Of a DNA stretch of 64,000 nt, positions 17,533 through 26,100 are shown piece after piece; the first letter of the stretch is position 1; each line of letters opens with the position of its first letter. The stretch spans positions 124,001 through 188,000 of the forward strand of contig NZ_CALWJJ010000001.1 in assembly GCF_944380985.1 (NCBI RefSeq), read 5' to 3'. Below the pieces are notes generated by a model. It made no database searches. It was given only the letters and a program-made list of their open reading frames with translations, and was not told where the DNA came from. A program made the position numbers and the translations under genes. The stretch is from an uncultured Agathobaculum sp. Its GTDB lineage: Bacteria; Bacillota; Clostridia; Oscillospirales; Butyricicoccaceae.

Positions 17533-18249
17533 TCACTGCGCCGCTTCGCGGATTGCCAAGGCCAGATCGAGCGTACCGGTATACACTGCGCGGCCTGCGA
17601 TCGCGCCCTCGATACCGAGTTTTTTGAGCCGGCGGATGTCCTTCAGTGTGGACACGCCACCTGACGCGATCACTTTACACGCAACCGATGCGCGCAGCGC
17701 GGCAAGCTGATCAAAATTCGGGCCGGCAAGCATGCCGTCCTTGTCAATATCAGTAAAAATGATATTCTTGACCCCATAGGATTCCATGCGCTCGGCAAAC
17801 GAAATATAGTTTTCGCCACTGTCGCCCAGCCAGCCGTCTGTACGGACAGTCTTGGACTTGGCATCCACGCCGGTGACGATCGTTTCGCCGTACTTTTTGA
17901 CCGCCTCTACCACAAACCCGGGATTGCGCACAGCCGCCGAGCCGATGATGACGCGCCACACGCCAAGACTGAGCGCGGCCTCAATATCCTCCATCGCGCG
18001 AATGCCGCCGCCCAGCTCGACCGTCGCGCCGGTCTCGCGAATGACCCGCTCGACCACGCCGTAATTGGCGCGCCCACCATCCTTGGCCGCGTCCAGGTCT
18101 ACCATATGAATGAGTGTCGCGCCCGCATCCAAAAAGCGGCGCGCGGTCTCAACCGCATCCTCCGCTACCTTATGCATGGTGTTATAATCGCCTTTTTGCA
18201 GACGCACGCACTGTCCGCCTTTGAGATCAATCGCCGGGATAACCTTCAC
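17533..18249 (-). CDS. hisA: ProFAR isomerase
   Basis: 238 residues from a GTG start at 18247-18249 that overlaps the hisH stop (GTGA); GGAGGTGGAG lies just before. Barrel motifs are VIPAIDLKGGQCVRLQKGDY with the catalytic D8, LGGGIRAMEDIEAAL, and FTDIDKDGMLAGPN with the second aspartate. It converts ProFAR to PRFAR, step four. A 30-base gap separates it from hisF. The non-ATG start is supported by both the overlap and the ribosome site. Confidence 0.95.
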   Translation of the reverse strand: MKVIPAIDLKGGQCVRLQKGDYNTMHKVAEDAVETARRFLDAGATLIHMVDLDAAKDGGRANYGVVERVIRETGATVELGGGIRAMEDIEAALSLGVWRVIIGSAAVRNPGFVVEAVKKYGETIVTGVDAKSKTVRTDGWLGDSGENYISFAERMESYGVKNIIFTDIDKDGMLAGPNFDQLAALRASVACKVIASGGVSTLKDIRRLKKLGIEGAIAGRAVYTGTLDLALAIREAAQ

Positions 18250-18863
18250 ATCTCCACCTCCGTCAATTTTGCAAAATTTTTCAGCATAGTAAGACCCACT
18301 TCCCCGCTCTTTTCGGGGTGGAACTGACATCCAAACAGATTTCCGCGCGCAACCATTGCAGGCACGAGCGCGCCGTAATCGGTCACCGCGGCAAGATCGT
18401 CCTGCACTGCCGGCGCCGCCATAAAGCTATGCACAAAGTACACATAGTCTCCCTGCCGCACGCCCTCGGTCATGGCGTTTGGCCGTACAATGTCAAGCGC
18501 GTTCCAGCCAATCTGCGGCAGCTTGTGTACGGTCGGGATACGCATAATGCGGCCGGGTAGCAAGCCAAGCCCCTTACAGGGGCGCACCTCGTCTGACTCG
18601 TCAAACAGCATCTGCATGCCAAGGCAGATGCCGAGAAAAGGCTTGCTTTTTGCTGCCGCCAGCACCGCGTCGGTCAGCCCCGATGCATGCAGCGCATCCA
18701 TCGCGTCCGGAAACGCGCCAACACCGGGCAGGATGACGCCTGCCGCACGCTCGATCGCCGCAGGTGAGTCGGCAATCTGGCTTTTATAGCGCAGGAAATC
18801 AAGCGAATTGCGCACGCTCATCAAGTTCCCTGCACCATAGTCTACGATTGCGATATAGCTCAT
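18246..18863 (-). CDS. hisH: Imidazole glycerol phosphate synthase, glutamine amidotransferase subunit
   Basis: 205 residues of class I glutaminase fold: IVDYGAGNLMSVRNSL at the start, oxyanion strand ILPGVGAF, nucleophile cysteine in GICLGMQMLFDES (near residue 80) and the histidine-glutamate pair in FHPEKSGEVG at the end. It releases ammonia from glutamine for HisF. Here hisH and hisF are separated by hisA, a common order. Confidence 0.96.
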   Translation of the reverse strand: MSYIAIVDYGAGNLMSVRNSLDFLRYKSQIADSPAAIERAAGVILPGVGAFPDAMDALHASGLTDAVLAAAKSKPFLGICLGMQMLFDESDEVRPCKGLGLLPGRIMRIPTVHKLPQIGWNALDIVRPNAMTEGVRQGDYVYFVHSFMAAPAVQDDLAAVTDYGALVPAMVARGNLFGCQFHPEKSGEVGLTMLKNFAKLTEVEM

Positions 18864-18903
18864 GAAAACATCCTTTATCCAGGTTTTCAGGCCGCTGCGC
18901 GTA

Positions 18904-19479
18904 TCACAGCACGCCCTTTGCGCTCAGCACGCCGCCGCCTGTCTGCGTGACCGCCTGTTTCAGCGCCCGCGCAAGCGCTTTAAACAGCGCTTCGGTGATA
19001 TGGTGCGCGTTAACGCCATATTCGCACTTGAGGTGCAGTGTCAATCCGGCGTTATCAGCGAGCGCGCGCATAAATTCGACCGTTAAACAAGTATCATATC
19101 CGCCGCACATGGGCTGTGGCATAGGCGCGTCGAATACCAGATAGGGCCGGCCTGATATATCGAGCGCGCAAAAGCCGAGCGCCTCATCCATCGGCACGAA
19201 CGCCTGCCCAAAGCGCGCGATGCCCGATCTGTCGCCCAGGCACTGCGCGAGCGCCTGCCCGAGCGCGATGCCGCAATCCTCAACCGTATGGTGGCCGTCC
19301 ACCGCAAGATCGCCCTTGCAGAGGAGCGTCAGGCCAAAACCACTGTGCACAGCAAAGCTGTCCAGCATATGGTCGAAAAAGCCGATGCCGGTGTCGATCA
19401 TCCGCTCACCACCCGCCAGATCGATGGCGAGCGTGATGTCGGTCTCTTTGGTCGTTCGTTTGATCTCTGCCTTTCGCAT
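18904..19479 (-). CDS. hisB: Imidazoleglycerol-phosphate dehydratase
   Basis: 191 residues, the monofunctional form without a phosphatase domain. The manganese-binding histidine clusters are visible in FFDHMLDSFAVHSG, in DGHHTVEDCGIALGQAL and in NAHHITEALFKALARALKQA. GGAGGATAA, which is also the end of hisD, precedes the ATG by seven bases. The missing histidinol-phosphate phosphatase is not encoded elsewhere in this window. Confidence 0.95.
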   Translation of the reverse strand: MRKAEIKRTTKETDITLAIDLAGGERMIDTGIGFFDHMLDSFAVHSGFGLTLLCKGDLAVDGHHTVEDCGIALGQALAQCLGDRSGIARFGQAFVPMDEALGFCALDISGRPYLVFDAPMPQPMCGGYDTCLTVEFMRALADNAGLTLHLKCEYGVNAHHITEALFKALARALKQAVTQTGGGVLSAKGVL

Positions 19480-19480
19480 G

Positions 19481-20767
19481 TCACTTATCCTCCGCAAAAC
19501 GCACCGCGATCGAGTTTGCGTGCGCGTCCAGATGCTCGCCCTGCGCGAGCGCTATGATGTCCTGTGCGCAACTTGCAAGCGCACCGCGCGTGTATTCGAT
19601 AATGCTGGTCTTTTTGAGAAATGTATCGGTCGACAGGGGCGAAAAAAACCGCGCCGTACCCGAAGTTGGTAGAACATGACATGGCCCCGCCATATAGTCA
19701 CCAAGCGGCTCGGGTGCATACTGCCCTAGGAAGATTGCGCCCGCGTTGTGCAGCAGAGGCAACCACGCGCGCGGGTTTTCAGTCGCAACCTCAAGATGCT
19801 CAGGCGCGACTAGATCGGCCACCCGGCATGCATCCTTAAGGTCGTCAAATACGATTGCGCAGCCGTAGTTTTGAACACTCTCGCAAATGATGTCAAAGCG
19901 CGGCAGCGCCTTCGCCTGCCGCTCCATCTCCGCGCCAACCGCCTGCGCCAGCTCCATTGAGTCGGTCAGCAACACGGCCGAGGCGAGCTTATCGTGCTCG
20001 GCCTGGCTCAAAAGGTCGGCCGCGACCCAGACCGGGTTTGCCGTTTGGTCGGCGATGACGAGCACCTCGGACGGGCCGGCAATCATATCGATGTCCACTG
20101 TGCCGAAGGCAAGCTTTTTTGCCGCCGCCACAAACGCATTGCCCGGGCCGACGATCTTATCCACCTGCGGTATCGGCCCCGCGCCATAGGTCAGTGCGGC
20201 GACTGCCTGCACGCCGCCAACTGCAATCACGGTATCCACACCTGCGATTTTGGCCGCCGCAAGCACTTCGCAGCTCATATTTTCGGTCGGCGGGGTGACC
20301 ATAATGATCTCACCCACGCCCGCCACCCGCGCCGGGATAGCGTTCATCAGCACGCTCGACGGATAGGCCGCTGTACCGCCCGGCACATAGATGCCCACAC
20401 GCGCGAGCCCGCGCACGGTCTGACCCAGTGTCTCGCCGTCCGCGCGCTTCCACTCCCAGGATTTTGCGAGCATCTGCTCGTGATAATCGCGGATGTTAGC
20501 CGCCGCCTTTTCAAGCGCCGCGATAAGCTTTGCATCGCATGCGGCATATGCCGCATCCAGTGCGGACGGCTCGAGCACATAGGGTGCACGGCCGTCAAAC
20601 TGCGCCGCGTATTCACAGACCGCGTCAAACCCGCGGGCTTTGACGTCGTCCATGATCGCGCGGACAGTCTGCTCTATATCGCCGCGCACGCCCTCGGCGC
20701 GGGCTTTCATCTCGCGGAGGACCACCTGTTCGGCCTGCCCGTCCGCGCGCACGGTTTTGAGAAACAT
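19481..20767 (-). CDS. hisD: Histidinol dehydrogenase
   Basis: 428 residues from ATG 20765-20767, with GAGGTG upstream; the longer frame to 20863 lacks a site. Motifs include GRVGIYVPGG-like sequence RVGIYVPGGTAAYPSSVLMN, the NAD region ALTYGAGPIPQVDKIVGPGN, GPSEVLVIAD, and the zinc site around AEHDKLASAVLLT. It carries out the two-step NAD-linked oxidation of histidinol to histidine. A 101-base spacer separates it from the fused hisZG upstream. Confidence 0.96.
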   Translation of the reverse strand: MFLKTVRADGQAEQVVLREMKARAEGVRGDIEQTVRAIMDDVKARGFDAVCEYAAQFDGRAPYVLEPSALDAAYAACDAKLIAALEKAAANIRDYHEQMLAKSWEWKRADGETLGQTVRGLARVGIYVPGGTAAYPSSVLMNAIPARVAGVGEIIMVTPPTENMSCEVLAAAKIAGVDTVIAVGGVQAVAALTYGAGPIPQVDKIVGPGNAFVAAAKKLAFGTVDIDMIAGPSEVLVIADQTANPVWVAADLLSQAEHDKLASAVLLTDSMELAQAVGAEMERQAKALPRFDIICESVQNYGCAIVFDDLKDACRVADLVAPEHLEVATENPRAWLPLLHNAGAIFLGQYAPEPLGDYMAGPCHVLPTSGTARFFSPLSTDTFLKKTSIIEYTRGALASCAQDIIALAQGEHLDAHANSIAVRFAEDK

Positions 20768-20868
20768 GGTTTTTAACACCTCACCTGTGTAACAAATGGG
20801 CAAATGAAAACTGAGAGCGGAAAATAACAACTCCACACTTCTTTTTCCATTTTCCATTACCAATTATA

Positions 20869-22503
20869 TCATTTTTTGAGACCGTTTTCCAGTGCGGCAA
20901 TGACCTTCTGAATGGCGGGTTTTTTCATCTTGGCACTTACCAGGTTGACGATCACGCGCGCCGAGATAGGCGCAACATCCTCCACTATCTCGAGGCCGTT
21001 CTCACGCAGCGTCGTGCCGGTCTCAACGATGTCGACGATTGCATCCGCCAGCGCGAGCAGTGGTGCGAGCTCGACCGACCCCTCGATCTTAATGGTCTCG
21101 ACGTCCATGTTTTTTTGGTGGAAAAACGCCTTGGTGACCGCCGGGTATTTGGTCGCAATGACCGGCGTTTTATAGCCGCCGTACACGTCCTTCCCCTTTT
21201 GCGCTGCAAGCGCAAAGCGGCATTTGCCAAAGCCGAGATCGACCATCTCGTAAAAGCTGCCGCCCTTTTCCATGATCGTATCCTTGCCCACCACACCCAT
21301 GTCGCATACGCCGTGCTCGACATAGGTGATAACGTCCGCCGCCTTGGCCAGCACGATCTCAATCCCAGAGTTGGGCAGCGCGAAAATCAGCTTACGCGTG
21401 CCGGCCCCAAGCTCGGATATATCATAGCCCGCGTCTTGCAAAAGCGCGAGCGTCTTTTGCTCCAGACGGCCTTTGGTTAGCGCGATGCGCACGGTATCGC
21501 GGCGGGTCGCGGCCGCCGGCCGACGTGCGTCACACAGGCTGTCGGCCACGCTTTCGATGTCGATGCCAAAGCCTCCTGCGGGCAAATCTCTGCCGAACTT
21601 GGCGCACAGCGCATTATACCGCCCGCCGGACAAAATAGCTGCGCCCGCGCCACCGATATAGCCACGGAACATCACGCCTGTATAGTAATCCATCTCGTGC
21701 ACCAGACCGAGATCGATCATGATGCGGCTGCCACAGCCCGCCTCGTCGAGCGACTGATACAGACTCCGCAGATAGGACACTGCGCCCAGCACGCGCACGT
21801 TGCCAGTCAGCGACTCGACCTCATCCAGCACCTCGATGCCGCCGAATAGCTGCGGCATCGCGCCAAGCGCCTTTGCCGCCGGACAGTCGCCATAGCGCGC
21901 GAGCGCGTCGCCCAGCGCGGCGAAGGATTTGTTCTCAATCAAGCGGCGTATATCCTCGGCCGCACGATCGTCCGCCCCCAGCTCTTCCATCAGCGCCTTG
22001 TATATCTCTGCGTGACCAAGCTCGATACGGAAGCTGTCGGCACCGGTCGCGTTCAGCGCGCGAAACGCTGCGGACAGCATATCCTGATCTGCCTCTAACC
22101 CGTCCGCGCCGATCAGCTCCGCGCCGATCTGCAAAAATTCGCCCTTGTGCCCATGCCCGCCTGCAACCGAGCGAAACACCTTTTGGCTGTAATATAGCCG
22201 CACAGGCAGCGCCGTATCAGCCAGACGAGTAGCTGCGATACGAGCGATCGGGGTGGTATTATCCGGCCGGACAACACAGATCCGACCCGACCGATCGATG
22301 ATCTTGAGCATATTCTGCTGATTAAGCTCAGGATTTGCTTGCGAAAACACATCATAGTATTCGACTGCGGGGGTAATAACCTCGCTGTAACCGCAGCCCT
22401 CGAGCGCGTCGCGCACCGAGCGCTCGGCCTGCCGCAGTGTACGGCAGGAGGCGAACAGCAGATCGCGGGTGCCCTCAGGGGTGGAAATACGAAAACGGTT
22501 CAT
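20869..22503 (-). CDS. hisZG: Fused HisZ-HisG: ATP phosphoribosyltransferase regulatory and catalytic subunits in one chain
   Basis: 544 residues in one uninterrupted frame. Residues ~1-325 are HisZ, a class II histidyl-tRNA synthetase paralogue: STPEGTRDLLFASCRTLRQA, the YYSQKVFRSV motif and the GGGRYN-like SGGRYNALCAKFG. After a short linker rich in alanine and arginine (CDARRPAAATRRD) comes a short-form HisG: VRIALTKGRLEQKTLALLQD, the region YVEHGVCDMGVVGKD, and the PRPP loop in DIVETGTTLRENGLE. In most bacteria with short HisG the two are separate subunits of a hetero-octamer. The enzyme commits ATP and PRPP to histidine. It is the first gene of the operon, behind a strong promoter. Confidence 0.93.
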   Translation of the reverse strand: MNRFRISTPEGTRDLLFASCRTLRQAERSVRDALEGCGYSEVITPAVEYYDVFSQANPELNQQNMLKIIDRSGRICVVRPDNTTPIARIAATRLADTALPVRLYYSQKVFRSVAGGHGHKGEFLQIGAELIGADGLEADQDMLSAAFRALNATGADSFRIELGHAEIYKALMEELGADDRAAEDIRRLIENKSFAALGDALARYGDCPAAKALGAMPQLFGGIEVLDEVESLTGNVRVLGAVSYLRSLYQSLDEAGCGSRIMIDLGLVHEMDYYTGVMFRGYIGGAGAAILSGGRYNALCAKFGRDLPAGGFGIDIESVADSLCDARRPAAATRRDTVRIALTKGRLEQKTLALLQDAGYDISELGAGTRKLIFALPNSGIEIVLAKAADVITYVEHGVCDMGVVGKDTIMEKGGSFYEMVDLGFGKCRFALAAQKGKDVYGGYKTPVIATKYPAVTKAFFHQKNMDVETIKIEGSVELAPLLALADAIVDIVETGTTLRENGLEIVEDVAPISARVIVNLVSAKMKKPAIQKVIAALENGLKK

Positions 22504-22539
22504 GACCGGGATACTCCTTTATTACTTTATCTTGCTAAA

Positions 22540-22569
22540 ATGATACCATAGCCACTGTATTTCTGTCAA
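22540..22569 (-). promoter_or_regulatory. Promoter of the histidine operon
   Basis: Minus-strand TTGACA (22564-22569), 18-base spacer, TATCAT (22540-22545), with only about 30 bases of leader before hisZG. No T-box or attenuator fits in that space. Confidence 0.85.
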
Positions 22570-22592
22570 GTACCGATTTGGGGATGGTCATT

Positions 22593-22784
22593 TCACGATA
22601 GGTCGCGCATCCGCACAAATTTTTGTTTTCCCACCGCACTCAGCGCACAGATACGGGAGAAAACCAGAAGGTCGCCGACACGGTTGCCTTGCGCATCAAG
22701 CGCTGCGATTGCACGGCCAACCGTAAACGCTGCTATTTTGTCTTATATGATATACCAGCCCTTTGCACTGGCGCCACAGCACAT
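22593..22784 (-). pseudogene. Broken small reading frame between DUF6054 and hisZG
   Basis: Starting at an ATG (22782-22784) the minus strand reads MCCGASAKGWYII, then TAA (22743-22745), and in the same frame continues without another stop as DKIAAFTVGRAIAALDAQGN, RVGDLLVFSRICALSAVGKQ, KFVRMRDLS to TGA at 22593-22595. Both halves look like protein sequence and share one frame, so a single nonsense mutation in a ~62-codon gene is the simplest reading. The family is not recognised. No clear ribosome site precedes the ATG. A sequencing error or a real readthrough stop are alternatives. Confidence 0.4.
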
Positions 22785-22797
22785 CTCGTACACGTTG

Positions 22798-23142
22798 CTA
22801 GCCCTCTGCGGTATAACGCTCTGCAAGGTCGATCACGCAGTCGAGGAAACTCTCCTCGCCGACTGTGTTTATCTTCCAGAACAGCGCCTGGCTGCCGCCC
22901 GCGGTGATGGCCGACAGAAACAGCTCATCTCCGTTGCCGGTCAGCGTCAGGGTCATGCTTACGCGGTTGCCGCCCATTATGCTATACCGCTCAAACACGC
23001 GCACCGCGACGCGCACGCCGCCGGACTGCCAGTCGCTGCCATCCTCATACGAGGCGGACGAGCTGCCATTCATCACACCGTCAAACAGATAATCGAGAAA
23101 AGCCTGAAAATCCGCACGGAGGTGTTTTTCGTATTTTGCCAT
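22798..23142 (-). CDS. DUF6054 family protein
   Basis: 114 residues from ATG 23140-23142, after AAAGGGTAGG. The segment RVFERYSIMGGNRVSMTLTL and the following ELFLSAITAGGSQALFWKIN match, from memory, the DUF6054 family of small soluble Firmicute proteins; its role is unknown. The frame extends to 23319 across the end of polC, which is rejected. It lies 28 bases after polC in the same direction and so may be the last gene of the polC transcript. Confidence 0.75.
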   Translation of the reverse strand: MAKYEKHLRADFQAFLDYLFDGVMNGSSSASYEDGSDWQSGGVRVAVRVFERYSIMGGNRVSMTLTLTGNGDELFLSAITAGGSQALFWKINTVGEESFLDCVIDLAERYTAEG

Positions 23143-23170
23143 ATCTATCCTACCCTTTCCTATGTTCCGT

Positions 23171-26100
23171 TTACGCGAACAGGCTGATCTGCGTTGTTTT
23201 GGGCATCGAGCCGAGCGCGCCGACCTGATCGAGCAGCTCGACGACCGCCTTGGACGCCTTGGGACAGCGCACAACCAGCTCCTCGGCGGACAGAAACTTG
23301 CCGTTTTTACGCTCCTCAACGATATTCTGCGCCGCCTGTTCGCCGATGCCGGGCATCGAAGTGAACGGCGGGATCAGGCCCTTTTCGGTCACAATAAAGT
23401 CGGTCGCGTCCGAAGTGTAGATGTCCATCGGCTCGAATACAAAACCGCGACGGTAAAACTCGTGGCACACCTCGAGCGTAGTCATCATTTCCTTTTCGGC
23501 CGCGGTGATGGTCTTTTCACGGTCTTTGAGCTGTAACTCCTTGATCTTGTCGATGCAGACCTTGTCGCCCCGGATCATACAGGATGCGTCAAACCCCTTG
23601 GCGCGCACCGAAAAATATGCCGAGTAGAACGCAAGCGGCCGGTGCACCTTGAACCACGCTATGCGAAACGCCATCATTACATAGGCGACCGCGTGCGCCT
23701 TGGGGAACATGTACTTGATTTTTTTGCATGAGTCGATATACCAGTTAGGCACGTTATGCGCGCGCATCGCACTTTCCATCTCTTCGGTCAGCCCCTTGCC
23801 CTTTCGGACGGACTCCATCGTCTTAAAAGACAGCTTGGGCTGCACGCCCTGCAAGATGAGATAGTTCATTATATCGTCGCGGCAGCAAATGCAGCCGGAC
23901 AGCGGGATGCCTTTTCGCACCAGATCCTGCGCGTTGCCGAGCCAAACATCCGTGCCGTGCGACAGGCCCGAGATCGAAACCAGCTCGGCAAAAGTCGACG
24001 GATGGGTCTCCTTTACCATGCCGCGCACAAACTTGGTGCCAAACTCGGGCACCGCAAGACAGCCGAGATCACCCAGGATGGGATCGGTATCCGGGTTTTC
24101 GCCTGTGTATCCCAGCGCCTTGCACGAGTGAAACAGACTCATGGTATCGGGATCGTCAAGCGGGATCTCACGCGCGTTAACGCCGGTCAGATTTTCCAGG
24201 TGTTTGATCATGGTGGGATCATCGTGCCCAAGCTCGTCAAGCTTGAGCAAATTCGCATCGATCGAATGGTACTCAAAGTGTGTGGTAATGATGTCTGAAT
24301 CCGGGTCGTCCGCCGGGTGCTGCACCGGGCAGACATCGTAAATCTCAATCTCTTTTGGAACGACTACCACGCCCCCCGGGTGCTGACCGGAGGTGCGGCG
24401 CACGCCCGTGCAGCCTGCGGCAAGGCGGTTTTCCTCGGCGCGCGAGCACTCGATGCCGCGCTCATCCATGTATTTTTTAACGTATCCGTAAGCGGTCTTT
24501 TCGGCAACCGTGCCGATCGTGCCCGCGCGGAACACATGGTCGTGCCCGAAGATCTCGCCCGTATAATAGTGGATACGCGCCTGATATTCGCCGGCAAAAT
24601 TAAGGTCAATATCGGGCACCTTGTCGCCCTCAAAGCCGAGGAAGGTCTCAAACGGAATATTAAACCCCTGCTTGGTCAGCGGCTTGCCACATTTGGGGCA
24701 GATTTTGTCCGGCAGGTCGACGCCACAGGAGTATTCCTCGTGCCACTCGGCATACTTATCGTCCGGACACAGGTAGTGCGGCGCAAGCGAGTTTACCTCG
24801 GTGATGTTCGACATAAACGCTGCAAGTGACGAGCCGACCGACCCACGCGAACCGACCAGATAGCCGTCCTCGAGCGACTTGGCCACAAGCCTTTGCGCGA
24901 TGATATACATGACCGCATAGCCGTTGCCAATGATCGAATTCAGTTCACGATCGAGCCGCGCCTGAACGGCCGTGGGCAGCGGATCGCCATAGATGCGCTT
25001 GGCTTTGTCGTAGCACATGCGCCGCAGGTCGTCCTCGCAGCCGTCGATATGCGGCGGATAGTTTTCGCGCGGCACGGGTCGGACGACTTCGCACTTGTCC
25101 GCAATCAGGTTGGTATTCTTGACGACGACCTCATACGCGCGCGCCTCGCCCAGATAGGCAAATTCGCGCAGCATCTCGTCTGTTGTCTTAAAGTAGAGCG
25201 GCGCCTGATTGTCCGCGTCGCCATAGCCCTGGCCCGCCATCAGGATGCGGCGGAACGCCTCGTCCTCAGGCTCGAGGAAGTGCACATCGCCCGTCGCGCA
25301 GCAGGGTATACCCACCTCGTCCGCCAGGCGCAGGATGTCGCGGTTCCAATCGCGCAGCTGCTCCTCGTCACGCGCGATGCCCTTTTCAATCATAAACCGG
25401 TTGTTGCCGATGGGCTGGATTTCGAGATAATCGTAAAAGGATGCAAGACGCTTCATTTCCTCCCACTCCGCGCCGCCGGTCAGCGCGCGGAACACCTCGC
25501 CCGCCTCGCACGCAGAGCCGAAAAGCAGCCCCTCGCGGTGCCGGATCAGCTCGCTGCGCGGCATGATCGGACGCTTATTATAGTATTCCAGAAAGCTTTT
25601 GGAAATCAGCTGATACAGGTTGCGCAGCCCTTTTTGGTTCTGCACCAGAATAATAAAATGGTAGCGCGGCAGATTCTTAAGCTTATTTTTGCGGTCGGTT
25701 GTCGTGGCGAGAGCGGAATTGATGTCGGCCACGGTAACCGCGTGCATCTCGTCTTTGAGCCGTGCAAGCAGCTTCACGAAGATACGCCCCAGCACGGCCG
25801 CATCCTCGCTTGCGCGGTGGTGTTCAAACGGGCCGACTGCAAGCTCTTTGGCCAGGATGTTGAGCTTAAACTTATGCAGATGCGGCAGCATCAGGCGGCT
25901 CATCTCCAGCGTATCAATCGCGGTAAACTCCCGCTCAATCGACAGGCGCCTCAATGCCGCGCGCAGAAAGCCCATATCAAAGCCCGCGTTGTGGGCGACG
26001 AGCGGATACCGACCCTCCCCCGCCCACGCGAGGAATTTTGGCACGGCCTCGTCAAGCGCGGGCGCGTGCGCGACCGTTTCGTCCGATATACCGGTCAGCT

